In this document: piece by piece, positions 34,855-43,307 of the stretch
How the letters are laid out: every line of letters starts with the position of its first letter
Numbering within the stretch: the first letter of the stretch is position 1
From: JBMOOG01 sp049324535
GTDB taxonomy: Bacteria; Pseudomonadota; Alphaproteobacteria; Rhodobacterales; Rhodobacteraceae
NCBI GenBank assembly: GCA_049324535.1
Contig: JBMOOG010000001.1
Span: forward strand, 434,001 to 498,000
Length of the DNA: 64,000 nt
Reading direction: 5' to 3'
Translations under genes and position numbers: made by a program
Notes under the pieces: model-generated
What the model saw: the letters and a program-made list of their open reading frames with translations, nothing else
Told to the model about the DNA's origin: nothing
The model's database searches: none

Positions 34855-35150
34855 GCGACTACCTTTCCACCCTGCGGCGCCACCGTCGGCTGGCGATCCT
34901 TCGACATCTCGAGGCCTGCGGCGACTACAGTTCCAACGCCTCGATCCTGACCGACGTGCTGCGCGGGCTGGGGATCACCTCGACCCACGACCAGGTCATC
35001 ACCGAGCTGAGCTGGCTGGCCGAGCAGGGTCTGGTTGCGGTCGATGACCGGGGCGAGTTTACGCTGGCGACCGTGACCCCGCGCGGCGTCGAGATCGCGC
35101 TCGGCCGCGCAACGCATCCGGAGATCCAGCGTCCGCGGCCGAGGCCCTGA
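34851..35150 (+). CDS. Winged-helix protein (Mu gp26-like)
   Basis: The 99-residue protein has an ArsR-like winged helix: RLAILRHLEACGDYSSNASIL, the recognition-helix region TSTHDQVITELSWLAEQGLV, and a wing with FTLATVTPRG. In Mu-like phages this small protein lies between the DUF2730 and DUF3486 genes and is probably part of the packaging block. It overlaps the previous gene by 4 bp. Confidence 0.75.
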   Translation: MSDYLSTLRRHRRLAILRHLEACGDYSSNASILTDVLRGLGITSTHDQVITELSWLAEQGLVAVDDRGEFTLATVTPRGVEIALGRATHPEIQRPRPRP

Positions 35151-35151
35151 G

Positions 35152-35691
35152 ATGCCACCGCCCCGCAAGGTCGATCTTCTGCCCGAGGAGCTGCGCGACT
35201 GGCTGCGCGAGGCGCTGGTTGCCCGTGGCTTCGGCGACTACGAGCGCCTGGCCGAGGATCTGAACGCGCGCCTCGAGGCCGGTGGCCTGGAGTTGCGCAT
35301 CGGGAAGTCGGCGCTCCACGCCTTCGGCCAGGAGTTCCGCGAATACGCCGAAGCCGAGCGGCGCGCCAAGGAAGAGATCCGGGCGTTTCTGACCGAGCAG
35401 AACCTCGCGTCCGAGATCGATGCGACCAAGGCCTTGTTCCAGCAGCTCACCACGCTGCAGTGGCGCCTGCAGATGGCGCTGTCCGGACCCGAGGCGCTGG
35501 TCGATCCGCGCGGCATGAAGGATCTGACAACGGCTCTCAACAACCTGATCCGCTCGACCGAGCTGCGCGCCCGCATCGTCGAGGAGGACCGCAAGGCGCA
35601 GTCCGCCCGGCTCGACGCCGCCGTGGCGTCGGGCGACATCGATGCCGAGGCCGCCGCCAAGGCGCGCCGCATCATGGGGTTCGCGGCATGA
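35152..35691 (+). CDS. DUF3486 family protein, putative small terminase subunit
   Basis: This 179-residue helical protein has the family start KVDLLPEELRDWLREALVARGFGDYERLAEDLNARL-type HTH (about residues 7-45) and a long helical C-terminus. DUF3486 (Mu gp27) acts with the large terminase in DNA packaging. It is followed by the large subunit one gene later. Confidence 0.85.
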   Translation: MPPPRKVDLLPEELRDWLREALVARGFGDYERLAEDLNARLEAGGLELRIGKSALHAFGQEFREYAEAERRAKEEIRAFLTEQNLASEIDATKALFQQLTTLQWRLQMALSGPEALVDPRGMKDLTTALNNLIRSTELRARIVEEDRKAQSARLDAAVASGDIDAEAAAKARRIMGFAA

Positions 35692-36032
35692 CGATCCTCG
35701 TGGAGCCGATCGCGCTCACCGTCTGCGGCTTTGCCTGCTCGCTCGACGAGCGGCTGGGCCTCTTGTCCGTCGCCCATGACGGCCGCATCACCTGGGACGA
35801 GCTGCAGGCGGTGAAGGACGCGGTCTGGGGCGCCGAGACCCGCGCGATCGAGGTCTACCCACGACGGGCCGACGTCGTGAACTCCGGCAACTGGCGCCAC
35901 CTCTGGCGCCTGGGGCCTAGGGACTTCTGCCCTGACCTGCTGGAGCACCGGCCGGCGTCACCGGGCGGCTTCGACCGCCTCGAGGCGCGCCACCACGCCG
36001 CCTGGGCGGCGGCCGAGGAGGTGTTCCGGTGA
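35688..36032 (+). CDS. Hypothetical protein in the packaging block
   Basis: The 114-residue protein, rich in Trp and His, has an N-terminal strand region, ITWDELQAVKDAVWG, and RDFCPDLLEHRP. It overlaps both the DUF3486 gene and the terminase gene by 4 bp, so it is likely a packaging accessory. No family is recognised with certainty. Confidence 0.6.
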   Translation: MTILVEPIALTVCGFACSLDERLGLLSVAHDGRITWDELQAVKDAVWGAETRAIEVYPRRADVVNSGNWRHLWRLGPRDFCPDLLEHRPASPGGFDRLEARHHAAWAAAEEVFR

Positions 36033-37441
36033 AGCCGGTCATCGACTTCCTGCCCTATCAGCGTCGCTGGATCGAGGACCGGTCGCGGTTCAAGATCGGC
36101 ATGTTCGCGCGCCAGACCGGCAAGACCTTCTCGACCGGGGGCGAGGCCGCGGACGACTGTTTCACTGCCTGGGCCGAGGATCGCCGGTCGCGCTGGGTGA
36201 TCCTGTCGCGCGGCGAGCGGCAGGCCGCCGAGATGATGACCGAGGTGATCCAGCCGTTTACCAGGGCGTTTTACGAGGTCTACAACACCCTCTTGAAGGG
36301 CGGGGAGCCGCGCTTCGAGGAGGGCGAGTTCCGCGCGCCACAGGAGAAGGGTCCCGACGCTGTCTACAAGATGCTGGAGGTGCGGTTCCCGAACGGATCG
36401 CGCATCACCGCACTGCCGGCGAACCCGGACACGGCGCGGGGTTTTTCGGCGAACGTCATCCTCGACGAGTTCGCCTTCCATGCGAAGTCGCGCGAGATCT
36501 GGGCCGCGCTCTTCCCGGTGATCTCGAGGACCGGGCTGAAGCTCCGGGTCATCTCCACACCCAACGGCAAGGGCAACAAGTTCTACGAGCTGATGACCGC
36601 CGAGGACACGGTCTGGTCGCGCCACGTGGTCGACATCCACGAGGCGGTGCGCCAGGGCCTCGACCGTGACATAGAGGAGCTCCGCCGGGGCATGGCGGAC
36701 CCCGACGCCTGGGCGCAGGAATACGAGCTTCAGTGGCTCGACGAGGCCTCGGCCTGGATCGACTACGATCTGATTGCAGGCTGCGAGCACCCCGACGCGG
36801 GCAAGCCGGAACACTATCAGGGCGGCCCGTGCTTCGTGGGCGTCGACATCGCCGCGCGCAACGACCTCTTCGTGATCTGGGTCGACGAGGCCGTGGGCGA
36901 CGTGCTCTGGACCCGGGAAATCATCGCGCGGCGCCGGATCTCGTTCGCCGAGCAGGACCATCTGCTCGACGACGTCTTCCGCCGCTATCGGGTGATCCGG
37001 TGCCGGATGGACCAGACCGGCATGGGCGAAAAGCCGGTCGAGGACGCCAAGCTTCGCCACGGGCAGAGCCGGGTCGAGGGCGTCCTGTTCTCGGCGGCCG
37101 CGAAGCTCGAGCTGGCGACCGATCTCAAGGAGGCGATGCAGGACCGGCGCAAGCGGATCCCGTCCGGCGATCCGCTGCTGCGGGCCGATCTGCATGCGAT
37201 CAAGAGCCAGGTCGGGGTCACCGGCATCCGTCGCCTGGTTGCGGACGGCGACACCGACGGCCACGCCGACCGGTTCTGGGCGGCGGCGCTCGCCACCTCG
37301 GCCGGGACGGTGCCGGTCCAGCGCTACGAATACCGCGGAGCCGGCGCGCGGCCCGCCGGGGACGGGCCATCCGACGAGGCCGAGGCGGCGGATGTCTGGA
37401 AGGGTCCCGCCGGCGCGCGCATCCGCGGCAGCATCGGGTGA
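36029..37441 (+). CDS. Large terminase subunit (Mu gp28-like)
   Basis: The 470-residue protein has an ATPase with Walker A-like ARQTGKT near residue 33 and Walker B VILDEF near residue 140, and a C-terminal RNase-H-like nuclease starting at GVDIAARND (Asp in strand 1) with further acidic residues (RCRMDQTGMGE, DGDTDGHADRF). It cleaves and pumps phage DNA into heads. The length is slightly below Mu gp28. Confidence 0.9.
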   Translation: MKPVIDFLPYQRRWIEDRSRFKIGMFARQTGKTFSTGGEAADDCFTAWAEDRRSRWVILSRGERQAAEMMTEVIQPFTRAFYEVYNTLLKGGEPRFEEGEFRAPQEKGPDAVYKMLEVRFPNGSRITALPANPDTARGFSANVILDEFAFHAKSREIWAALFPVISRTGLKLRVISTPNGKGNKFYELMTAEDTVWSRHVVDIHEAVRQGLDRDIEELRRGMADPDAWAQEYELQWLDEASAWIDYDLIAGCEHPDAGKPEHYQGGPCFVGVDIAARNDLFVIWVDEAVGDVLWTREIIARRRISFAEQDHLLDDVFRRYRVIRCRMDQTGMGEKPVEDAKLRHGQSRVEGVLFSAAAKLELATDLKEAMQDRRKRIPSGDPLLRADLHAIKSQVGVTGIRRLVADGDTDGHADRFWAAALATSAGTVPVQRYEYRGAGARPAGDGPSDEAEAADVWKGPAGARIRGSIG

Positions 37442-37446
37442 TCGGC

Positions 37447-37653
37447 ATGAGCGAGACGATGATATCGCTGGGCGATCGCCGACCGATCCGGCAGCGGCTG
37501 TCCGACTATTACACCGAGGCCGAGATCGAGATCTGGCTTCATCGCCCTCATCCGCAACTCGACGGACGCAGCCCGGCCGGGGCGGTGGCCGGAGGACTGG
37601 CCGAGGCGGTGCACCGCATCATCGATCTCCTCGACGAAGGAGCCTATCTCTGA
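37447..37653 (+). CDS. Orphan MbcA/ParS/Xre-type toxin-binding domain protein
   Basis: The 68-residue protein consists almost wholly of a segment resembling the C-terminal domain of Xre/MbcA/ParS antitoxins: EIEIWLHRPHPQLDGRSPAGAV, then EAVHRIIDLLDEGAYL. The W-L-x-x-P-x-P-x-L-x-G-x-x-P pattern is that family's hallmark. No DNA-binding domain and no RES-type toxin gene are nearby. A GTG at 37438 overlapping the terminase stop is an alternative start. It lies between terminase and portal. Confidence 0.55.
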   Translation: MSETMISLGDRRPIRQRLSDYYTEAEIEIWLHRPHPQLDGRSPAGAVAGGLAEAVHRIIDLLDEGAYL

Positions 37654-39221
37654 TGCGCACACCAACGCTTCTGGACCGCTGGGGCAATCCCGTCCGCCAG
37701 GCCGCGCTCGCGCAGGAGGTGGCGGCGCCGACCCTGACCGGGATCCGGTCTCCGTTGACGGGCTATCCCGCCGACGGCCTCAATCCTGTGCGGCTCGCGA
37801 CGATGCTGCGCGACGCGGATGCGGGCGACCCGGTGCGCTACCTCGAGCTTGCCGAGACGATCGAGGAGCGCGACCTGCACTATCTCGGCGTGCTCGGAAC
37901 CCGCCGCCGTTCTGTCAGCCAGATCGACGTGACGGTCGAGGCGGCCTCCGACGCGGCCGAAGATGTGCGGATCGCCGACAGGATCCGTGACTGGCTGCGC
38001 CGCGACGAGCTGACCGAGGAGATGTTCGACATCCTCGACTGCATCGGGAAGGGCTATTCCTTCACCGAGATCGTCTGGGATCGATCGGAGGGCCAATGGT
38101 GGCCCGCGCGCCTCGAGTGGCGCGACCCGCGCTGGTTCCGCTTTGACAGGCGGGACCTGGCGACCCCGCTTCTGATCGGGGAGGCGGGTGCCGACGAGCC
38201 CCTGCCGCCCTTCAAGTTCATCTTCGCCACGATCCGGGCGAAATCCGGGCTGGCGCTCCGGTCCGGCCTGGCCCGCGCTGCCGCCTGGGCCTGGATGTTC
38301 AAGGCCTTCACCCAGCGCGACTGGGCGATCTTCACCCAGACCTACGGCCAGCCGCTGCGCATCGGCAAATACGACGGTGGCGCCTCGGAGGAGGAGAAGG
38401 AGATCCTCTGGCGGGCGGTCGCGAACATTGCCGGAGACTGTGCGGCGATCATCCCGATGGGCATGACCATCGAGTTCGTCGAGACGAAATCGGTGGGCGC
38501 GACGGCGGACCTCTACGAACGCCGCGCCGATTGGCTGGACCGGCAGATCTCGAAAGCGGTGCTGGGCCAGACGGCGACCACCGACGCGGTCACCGGCGGG
38601 CTTGGATCCGGTACCGAGCACCGGCAGGTGCAGGAGGACATCGAGCGCGCGGACGCCCGCGCCCTGGCGGCCATCCTGAACCGCGATCTCGTGCGACCCT
38701 GGGTGGACCTCGAGTTCGGACCGCGCAAGCGCTACCCGCGGCTGGTCATCGCCCGGCCGGAAAAGGAGGATCTGAAAGGTCTGGTGGATGCGGTGGCGAA
38801 ACTGGTGCCGCTCGGCCTGCGGGTGGAGCAGAGCGAGCTGCGTGACCGCCTCGGGCTGTCGGATCCGGGTGCCGGCGCCGAGCTCATGGGCACATCGGCC
38901 CAACCCGGGCCGGCCCCCGCGACGGAGCCGCCGGTTGCGGAAGAGACCGCTCCGCAGGCCGAGGGCGCCGGCGCGGAGACCGTCGACCCGGTCGATGCCC
39001 TGGCCGCGCGACTGGGGGCCGAGGCGGCGCCGGCGGTCGAAGACATGCTCGCCGCGATCGAGGCGATGATTGCCGCGGCCGGCAGCCTGGACGAGCTGCT
39101 CGTGATGCTGCGCAACGGGTTCCCGGCGGTCGACGCCGCCGGCCTCGAGCGGGTTCTCGCCCAGGCCATGACCGCGGCGCACCTGGGCGGGCGGGTGCAG
39201 GTGGAGGCCGAGGGTGGCTGA
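37653..39221 (+). CDS. Portal protein (DUF935, Mu gp29-like)
   Basis: The 522-residue protein is recognised by RYLELAETIEERDLHYLGVLGTRR, EIVWDRSEGQWWPARLEWRDPRWF, and YGQPLRIGKYDGGAS, the DUF935 portal core. It has a long Ala/Glu-rich C-terminal extension. Twelve copies would form the head vertex through which DNA passes. It overlaps the previous stop by one base and the gpF start by 8 bp. Confidence 0.9.
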   Translation: MRTPTLLDRWGNPVRQAALAQEVAAPTLTGIRSPLTGYPADGLNPVRLATMLRDADAGDPVRYLELAETIEERDLHYLGVLGTRRRSVSQIDVTVEAASDAAEDVRIADRIRDWLRRDELTEEMFDILDCIGKGYSFTEIVWDRSEGQWWPARLEWRDPRWFRFDRRDLATPLLIGEAGADEPLPPFKFIFATIRAKSGLALRSGLARAAAWAWMFKAFTQRDWAIFTQTYGQPLRIGKYDGGASEEEKEILWRAVANIAGDCAAIIPMGMTIEFVETKSVGATADLYERRADWLDRQISKAVLGQTATTDAVTGGLGSGTEHRQVQEDIERADARALAAILNRDLVRPWVDLEFGPRKRYPRLVIARPEKEDLKGLVDAVAKLVPLGLRVEQSELRDRLGLSDPGAGAELMGTSAQPGPAPATEPPVAEETAPQAEGAGAETVDPVDALAARLGAEAAPAVEDMLAAIEAMIAAAGSLDELLVMLRNGFPAVDAAGLERVLAQAMTAAHLGGRVQVEAEGG

Positions 39222-40449
39222 GCCGCTATCCGCGGCCTTCCGGCTGCCATTCGCGCAGCAGATCGCCGCCTTCCGGCTGCGGCTGGGCAACCTCGTCGGC
39301 ACCGCCCGCTACGACGATCTGGTCAAGGCCGAGCACGACCGGGCCTTCATGGTGGCCGGGGCGATGAAGGCCGACCTGCTGGCGGATCTGGCCGCGGCCG
39401 TCGAGCGCACGATCGCCGAGGGAGGCACGCTCGAGGCGTTCCGCCGGGACTTCCGCGCAATCGTCGAACGGCACGGCTGGCACGGCTGGACCGGCGAGGG
39501 CACAAGGCGGGGCGAGGCCTGGCGGACGCGGGTCATCTACCGCACCAACATGGCGACCTCCTACGCGGCCGGCCGCCACGCGCAGCTGGTCGAGGCCGGC
39601 TACGGATGGTGGGTCTACCACCACAGCGGCGCCGAGCATCCGCGCCTCGATCACCTGAGCTGGGACGGGCTGGTGCTGCCCGCCGGGCACGAGTTCTGGA
39701 AGACCCACTATCCGCCGAACGGCTGGGGCTGCGGCTGCTACGTCTCGGGCGCGCGCTCCGAGCGCGGCGCCCGCCGCCTGGGCGGCAATCCCGACAAGCC
39801 GTTGCCCGAGGGCTGGAACCGGCGCGATCCGCGCACCGGCGAGCCCCCCGGCATCGGCAAGGGCTGGGGCTATGCGCCGGGAGCCAGCGTGGCCGGTGAA
39901 GTCGCGACACTGGCCGCCAGCAAGATCGGGGACTTGCCAGCGCCCATCGGCTCCGACTTCGGCAGTTCGATCGCATCGCTTGTCGATGCCGGCTGGCAAG
40001 CCTGGCTGATCGACATCCTGTCGCGCAGGCGACACGAACCGGGCCTTGTCGGGGTCATCGACAAAAAGGACCTGCAACAACTGGCAAAGCGCGGGCTTGT
40101 CCCAGTCTCATCCACCATAATGATGAAGCCAGGACTGATCGACGGGCCGAAGAGCCGGCGACATGCTGCAAAGGGTGACGCCCTGACCGAAAGTGACCTG
40201 CGGGGTCTGTCGGAGGCTCTGCGGGATCCGGCGGCGGTGCTGATCGACAACCGGACGGGCAAAGTCCTCTACCTGCTTCGAGGCCAGGGGGGAATGCCCC
40301 AGATCGTCGTGGAATTGGATGTCCAGACCAGACTTCACGAAGCCCCCGTCACCGTCAACATGGTCGTGTCAGCCTATCGTGTTCAGACCGGCGACATCGC
40401 GGGCAGGATCAAGGGCGGAGCGCTCGAACTGATGCGAGGCTCAATCTGA
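39214..40449 (+). CDS. Minor head protein gpF fused to a PBECR-like nuclease domain
   Basis: The 411-residue protein starts at a GTG overlapping the portal gene. Residues about 1-225 are the F-like head-morphogenesis domain with WVYHHSGAEHPRLDH, HEFWKTHYPPNGWGCGCY and SERGARRLGGNP. Residues about 226-411 are a separate domain with SSTIMMKPGLIDGPKS, LRDPAAVLIDNRTGKVLYLL and VELDVQTRLHEAPVTVNM. That is the layout of PBECR (barnase/EndoU/colicin-like) nuclease domains often appended to phage head proteins. Such a toxin could be injected with DNA. The nuclease call is by pattern only. Confidence 0.75.
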   Translation: MAEPLSAAFRLPFAQQIAAFRLRLGNLVGTARYDDLVKAEHDRAFMVAGAMKADLLADLAAAVERTIAEGGTLEAFRRDFRAIVERHGWHGWTGEGTRRGEAWRTRVIYRTNMATSYAAGRHAQLVEAGYGWWVYHHSGAEHPRLDHLSWDGLVLPAGHEFWKTHYPPNGWGCGCYVSGARSERGARRLGGNPDKPLPEGWNRRDPRTGEPPGIGKGWGYAPGASVAGEVATLAASKIGDLPAPIGSDFGSSIASLVDAGWQAWLIDILSRRRHEPGLVGVIDKKDLQQLAKRGLVPVSSTIMMKPGLIDGPKSRRHAAKGDALTESDLRGLSEALRDPAAVLIDNRTGKVLYLLRGQGGMPQIVVELDVQTRLHEAPVTVNMVVSAYRVQTGDIAGRIKGGALELMRGSI

Positions 40450-40569
40450 GGCGTTGCATGGAGTGCAGGATGACGGAGGGCCGGGCGTCCCCTCATGTGC
40501 TAGCGCCCGAAAGCGGCATCCTGGACCCCGTCTTTCCAGGGTCGCCATCCTGCGGCATCGGAGATAATC

Positions 40570-41064
40570 ATGATCACCATCGAGATCAAGGATGACGCGA
40601 TCGCCGAGGCCCTGGCCCGCGTGGCCGCCGCCCTGACCGACATGCGGCCCCTGATGCACGACATGGGCTTGTATCTGGTGAGATCGACGAAGCAGCGCTT
40701 TCCCGAGGGTGTTGCCCCCGACGGAACGCCCTGGGCGCCAAAGTCGTCGTCGACCGTCGAGGCCTATCAGCGCCGTGGCGATCCGGTGAGTTTCCGGCCG
40801 CTGATCGGACCGACGCGCGCGCTCTCCACGACGATCAGTCACGAGGCGGGATCCGATTTCGTGCGCTGGGGATCGAACCGGATCCAGGCGGCGGTGATGC
40901 AGTTCGGCGCGGCCAAGGGCGCCTTCGGGCGCATGGCGAACGGCAGCCCCATCCCCTGGGGCGCGATCCCGGCCCGGCCCTTCCTCGGACTGTCCGAACA
41001 GGACAGGACGGCCATCCTCGACATCGTGGGGGAGTGGCTCGATGGCGTGGCTGCCGGCTCCTGA
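40570..41064 (+). CDS. Virion morphogenesis protein (Mu gpG-like)
   Basis: The 164-residue protein matches the phage virion morphogenesis family: an N-terminal IEIKDDAIAEALARVAAALTD helix, the RSTKQRFPEGVAPDGTPWAP segment, and the C-terminal IPARPFLGLSEQD with DIVGEWLDG. It acts in tail-head joining. A 120-bp gap with no gene precedes it, probably marking a separate transcript or a lost gene. Confidence 0.85.
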   Translation: MITIEIKDDAIAEALARVAAALTDMRPLMHDMGLYLVRSTKQRFPEGVAPDGTPWAPKSSSTVEAYQRRGDPVSFRPLIGPTRALSTTISHEAGSDFVRWGSNRIQAAVMQFGAAKGAFGRMANGSPIPWGAIPARPFLGLSEQDRTAILDIVGEWLDGVAAGS

Positions 41065-41287
41065 TCGTGCCGGATCGGTATGGGGGCACCGCGATGCCGT
41101 CGTGGAGCGCCGTTAAACACCCATTTAATGCCCTTGCCGGAGTTTCGGGCATCAGGGTAGCCTGCGACGGAGAAGGCCCCTGAGCGGCCCTCTGATGCGA
41201 AAGCGTCCCCGCCGCGCCACGCCCGGCCCTGCCACCCCGAAACCTTTCTAGGCCGACAGCGTCCCCCGGCTCGGCGAATGTCGCCCC

Positions 41288-42343
41288 ATGAGCCGCGACA
41301 CCGCCCGTTCCGATGATACGGCCTGCATGGCCGCGCTGCCCCTCTCCGGGGGCGGCGACGTGCCGGAGTGGGTTCACCTCGTGCCTGCCCGGTCGGGTGC
41401 CGTGCAGACCGCCGATCGCCGCGGCCCCTACATCGTCGAGGATGCGGAAGCCATTATCCGGGCGAGCTTCGCCGAAGCCGACGAGTTGCAGATCGACGAG
41501 AACCACGCCCAGGACCTGGCGGCGGGCATGGGCCTGCCATCGCCCGCGCGCGGCTGGATCACCGAGATGCAGGCGCGCGACGACGGGATCTGGGGCCGGG
41601 TGCGGTGGAGCGAGGCCGGCCGGTCGCTCGTGGCCGACCGCGCCTACCGGGCCATGTCTCCGGTGATCACGTTCGACAAGGCCCGGCGCATCACCCGCAT
41701 CCTGCGGGCGAGCCTGGTCAACCGGCCGAATTTCCGCGGCCTCGCCGCGCTCAATCAGGAGACCGACAGGATGAACACGCAACGGCTGCTGGAGGCGCTG
41801 GGCCTTCCCGGCGATGCGAGCGAGGAGCAGGCCCTCGCGGCGATCGACAGGCTGCGCGCGCCCCAAGAGGCGATGCAGTCGGCGATGACCGAGCTGGCGA
41901 CCGTCTTCGGCCTCGAGGGTGCGGCGCCGTCGGCCGTCCTGGCTGCGGCCAGGCTGGCGCGTGCCGGCACCGCCGAGACCGTGGCGCTGCAGGCGCGGGT
42001 CTCCGAGCTGCAGGCCGAGATCGACGGCCTGCGGACCGCCGAGCGTCGCCAGGCCTCGGCCACTTTCGTCGATGCCGCTCTCGCCGAGGGTCGCGCGGGT
42101 GTCCGCCAGGACAACCGGGACGAGCTCATCGCGCTCCACATGGAGCAGCCCGGCGCCGTCGAGAAGCTGATCGGCGGCCTGCCGAAGCTCGACGCCACCC
42201 GGGCCCATACGCAGCCGCCCGTCCGCGACGACGACGGAGTGGCCCTCAACCAGGCGCAGTCCGAGGCCGCGAAGCTGCTCGGGCTGGACGCCGAGACCTA
42301 TCGCAGGACGCTCGCGAGTGAGCGCAACAAGGAGACCAACTGA
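41288..42343 (+). CDS. Prohead protease with internal scaffold start (Mu gpI/gpZ-like)
   Basis: The 351-residue protein has an N-terminal protease domain (about residues 1-150, ending in RASLVNRPNFRGL) and a C-terminal helical scaffold (about 165-351). In Mu the scaffold Z is made from an in-frame start inside I. Here ATG 41771 (codon 162, MNTQRLLEALG), preceded by GACAGG, is a good candidate for the same. The 220 bp upstream contain no gene. Its stop overlaps the next start. Confidence 0.85.
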   Translation: MSRDTARSDDTACMAALPLSGGGDVPEWVHLVPARSGAVQTADRRGPYIVEDAEAIIRASFAEADELQIDENHAQDLAAGMGLPSPARGWITEMQARDDGIWGRVRWSEAGRSLVADRAYRAMSPVITFDKARRITRILRASLVNRPNFRGLAALNQETDRMNTQRLLEALGLPGDASEEQALAAIDRLRAPQEAMQSAMTELATVFGLEGAAPSAVLAAARLARAGTAETVALQARVSELQAEIDGLRTAERRQASATFVDAALAEGRAGVRQDNRDELIALHMEQPGAVEKLIGGLPKLDATRAHTQPPVRDDDGVALNQAQSEAAKLLGLDAETYRRTLASERNKETN

Positions 42344-43005
42344 TGACCGCGCTTGCCGCCGACCGCAACACGCCCGAGGCCATCGGCCAGGACCGCGAGG
42401 GCCTTCTGGGTGCCAACCAGGCGATCTTCGCCGGCGCGATCCTCATGCGCAACGCCTCGGGTCACCTGATCGAGGGCGCGACCGCCACCGGATCCGTCGG
42501 CGCCGGCCGGGCGGAGGAGCGGCTGTCCTCGACCACCGCCGGCGTCACCCGCATCCGGTACAAGCCCGGAACCTTCCGCTTTGCCAACTCGGCCGCGGGC
42601 GACCTGATCGCCGAGGCCGACATCGGCACCGTCTGCTACATCGTCGATGACCAGACGGTGGCGAAGACCAGCGGCACCAACACCCGCTCCCCCGCCGGCA
42701 TCGTCGACAGCGTGGACGCCCAGGGCGTCTGGGTGCGCTTCGACGAGGCCCTGACCGTGACCGAAATGGACATGCTCGAGGCCGACGGTGGCGCGGCGGC
42801 CGTCCTCGACCGTGCCGTGGTGGGTTTCGAGGACCTTGCCGATGCGGGCGGGCAGCCGGTCGACGGGTCGGGCGAATGGCGTGCGCGCCTTCTCGAATAC
42901 GCCTTCGTGCGCACCGCCCTGATCCGGGTCTTCTATTCGGCGCAGGCGGGCCTGCGCGCGGGAAACTCCGATCCTTCGGCCGCGCCTGGGCGCGGGGCGA
43001 GCTGA
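42343..43005 (+). CDS. In-frame fusion: capsid cement protein + lambda-G-like tail chaperone
   Basis: In this 220-residue ORF, residues 1 to about 138 (GANQAIFAGAILMRN, RYKPGTFRFANSAAGDL, VDAQGVWVRFD) are a complete capsid cement/decoration protein, the kind encoded just before the major capsid gene. Residues about 140-220 (MDMLEADGGAAAVLDRAVVGF, then ALIRVFYSAQAGLRAGN) look like the end of a tail-assembly chaperone. The major capsid and tail-tube genes expected between them are absent. An internal deletion that stayed in frame is the best explanation. The frame ends shortly after a slippery heptamer. Confidence 0.65.
   Translation: MTALAADRNTPEAIGQDREGLLGANQAIFAGAILMRNASGHLIEGATATGSVGAGRAEERLSSTTAGVTRIRYKPGTFRFANSAAGDLIAEADIGTVCYIVDDQTVAKTSGTNTRSPAGIVDSVDAQGVWVRFDEALTVTEMDMLEADGGAAAVLDRAVVGFEDLADAGGQPVDGSGEWRARLLEYAFVRTALIRVFYSAQAGLRAGNSDPSAAPGRGAS
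42960..42966 (+). promoter_or_regulatory. Programmed -1 frameshift site GGGAAAC
   Basis: The heptamer fits X-XXY-YYZ exactly in the frame of the upstream chaperone (codons GGA-AAC). Slipping back one base continues as GGG-AAA-CTC into the frame that encodes the DUF1799-like T part through 43307. Lambda G/GT uses GGGAAAG at the equivalent place. Confidence 0.8.
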
Positions 43006-43307
43006 AGGGGAGCGCCAATGACGAGGCGGCGCGCGACGCGATCCGGTTCGGCCTGCAGCCGCCGCCGGCGCCCGAGCCGTTCGGCCTCTGGGCCGAGCAC
43101 CTGGCCGCCGCACGGGCGTTCCTCGCGGTCTGCACGCAGTGGCGGGTGGCCGGCGGAGGGTTCGGCATGGCGGTGATCGGGCTCGACTACACGGCCGTCA
43201 GGATCGGGCTGCGCGCCGAGCGCATCGCCCTCGATCCGGACGGGTGGCGGCAGATGCGGCTGATCGAGGCCGGGGCGCTGGACGCGATGAACGAGGGCCG
43301 CCCATGA
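42960..43307 (+). CDS. Tail assembly chaperone, T part (DUF1799-like), expressed by frameshift
   Basis: The segment read after the -1 shift (about 115 residues) begins KLRSFGRAWARGELKG and contains FLAVCTQWRVAGG, GLDYTAVRIGLRA and LIEAGALDAMNEG, the DUF1799 pattern of tail-chaperone T parts. It has no good start codon of its own near the beginning, which supports expression as a G-T fusion. Its stop overlaps the tape-measure start. Confidence 0.75.
   Translation, partial: GKLRSFGRAWARGELKGSANDEAARDAIRFGLQPPPAPEPFGLWAEHLAAARAFLAVCTQWRVAGGGFGMAVIGLDYTAVRIGLRAERIALDPDGWRQMRLIEAGALDAMNEGRP

Noticed and set aside
43139..43303. Upstream part of the frame leading into the tape-measure fragment
   Set aside because: This frame before ATG 43304 is Arg-rich and overlaps the DUF1799-like T part, which is the real coding frame there.
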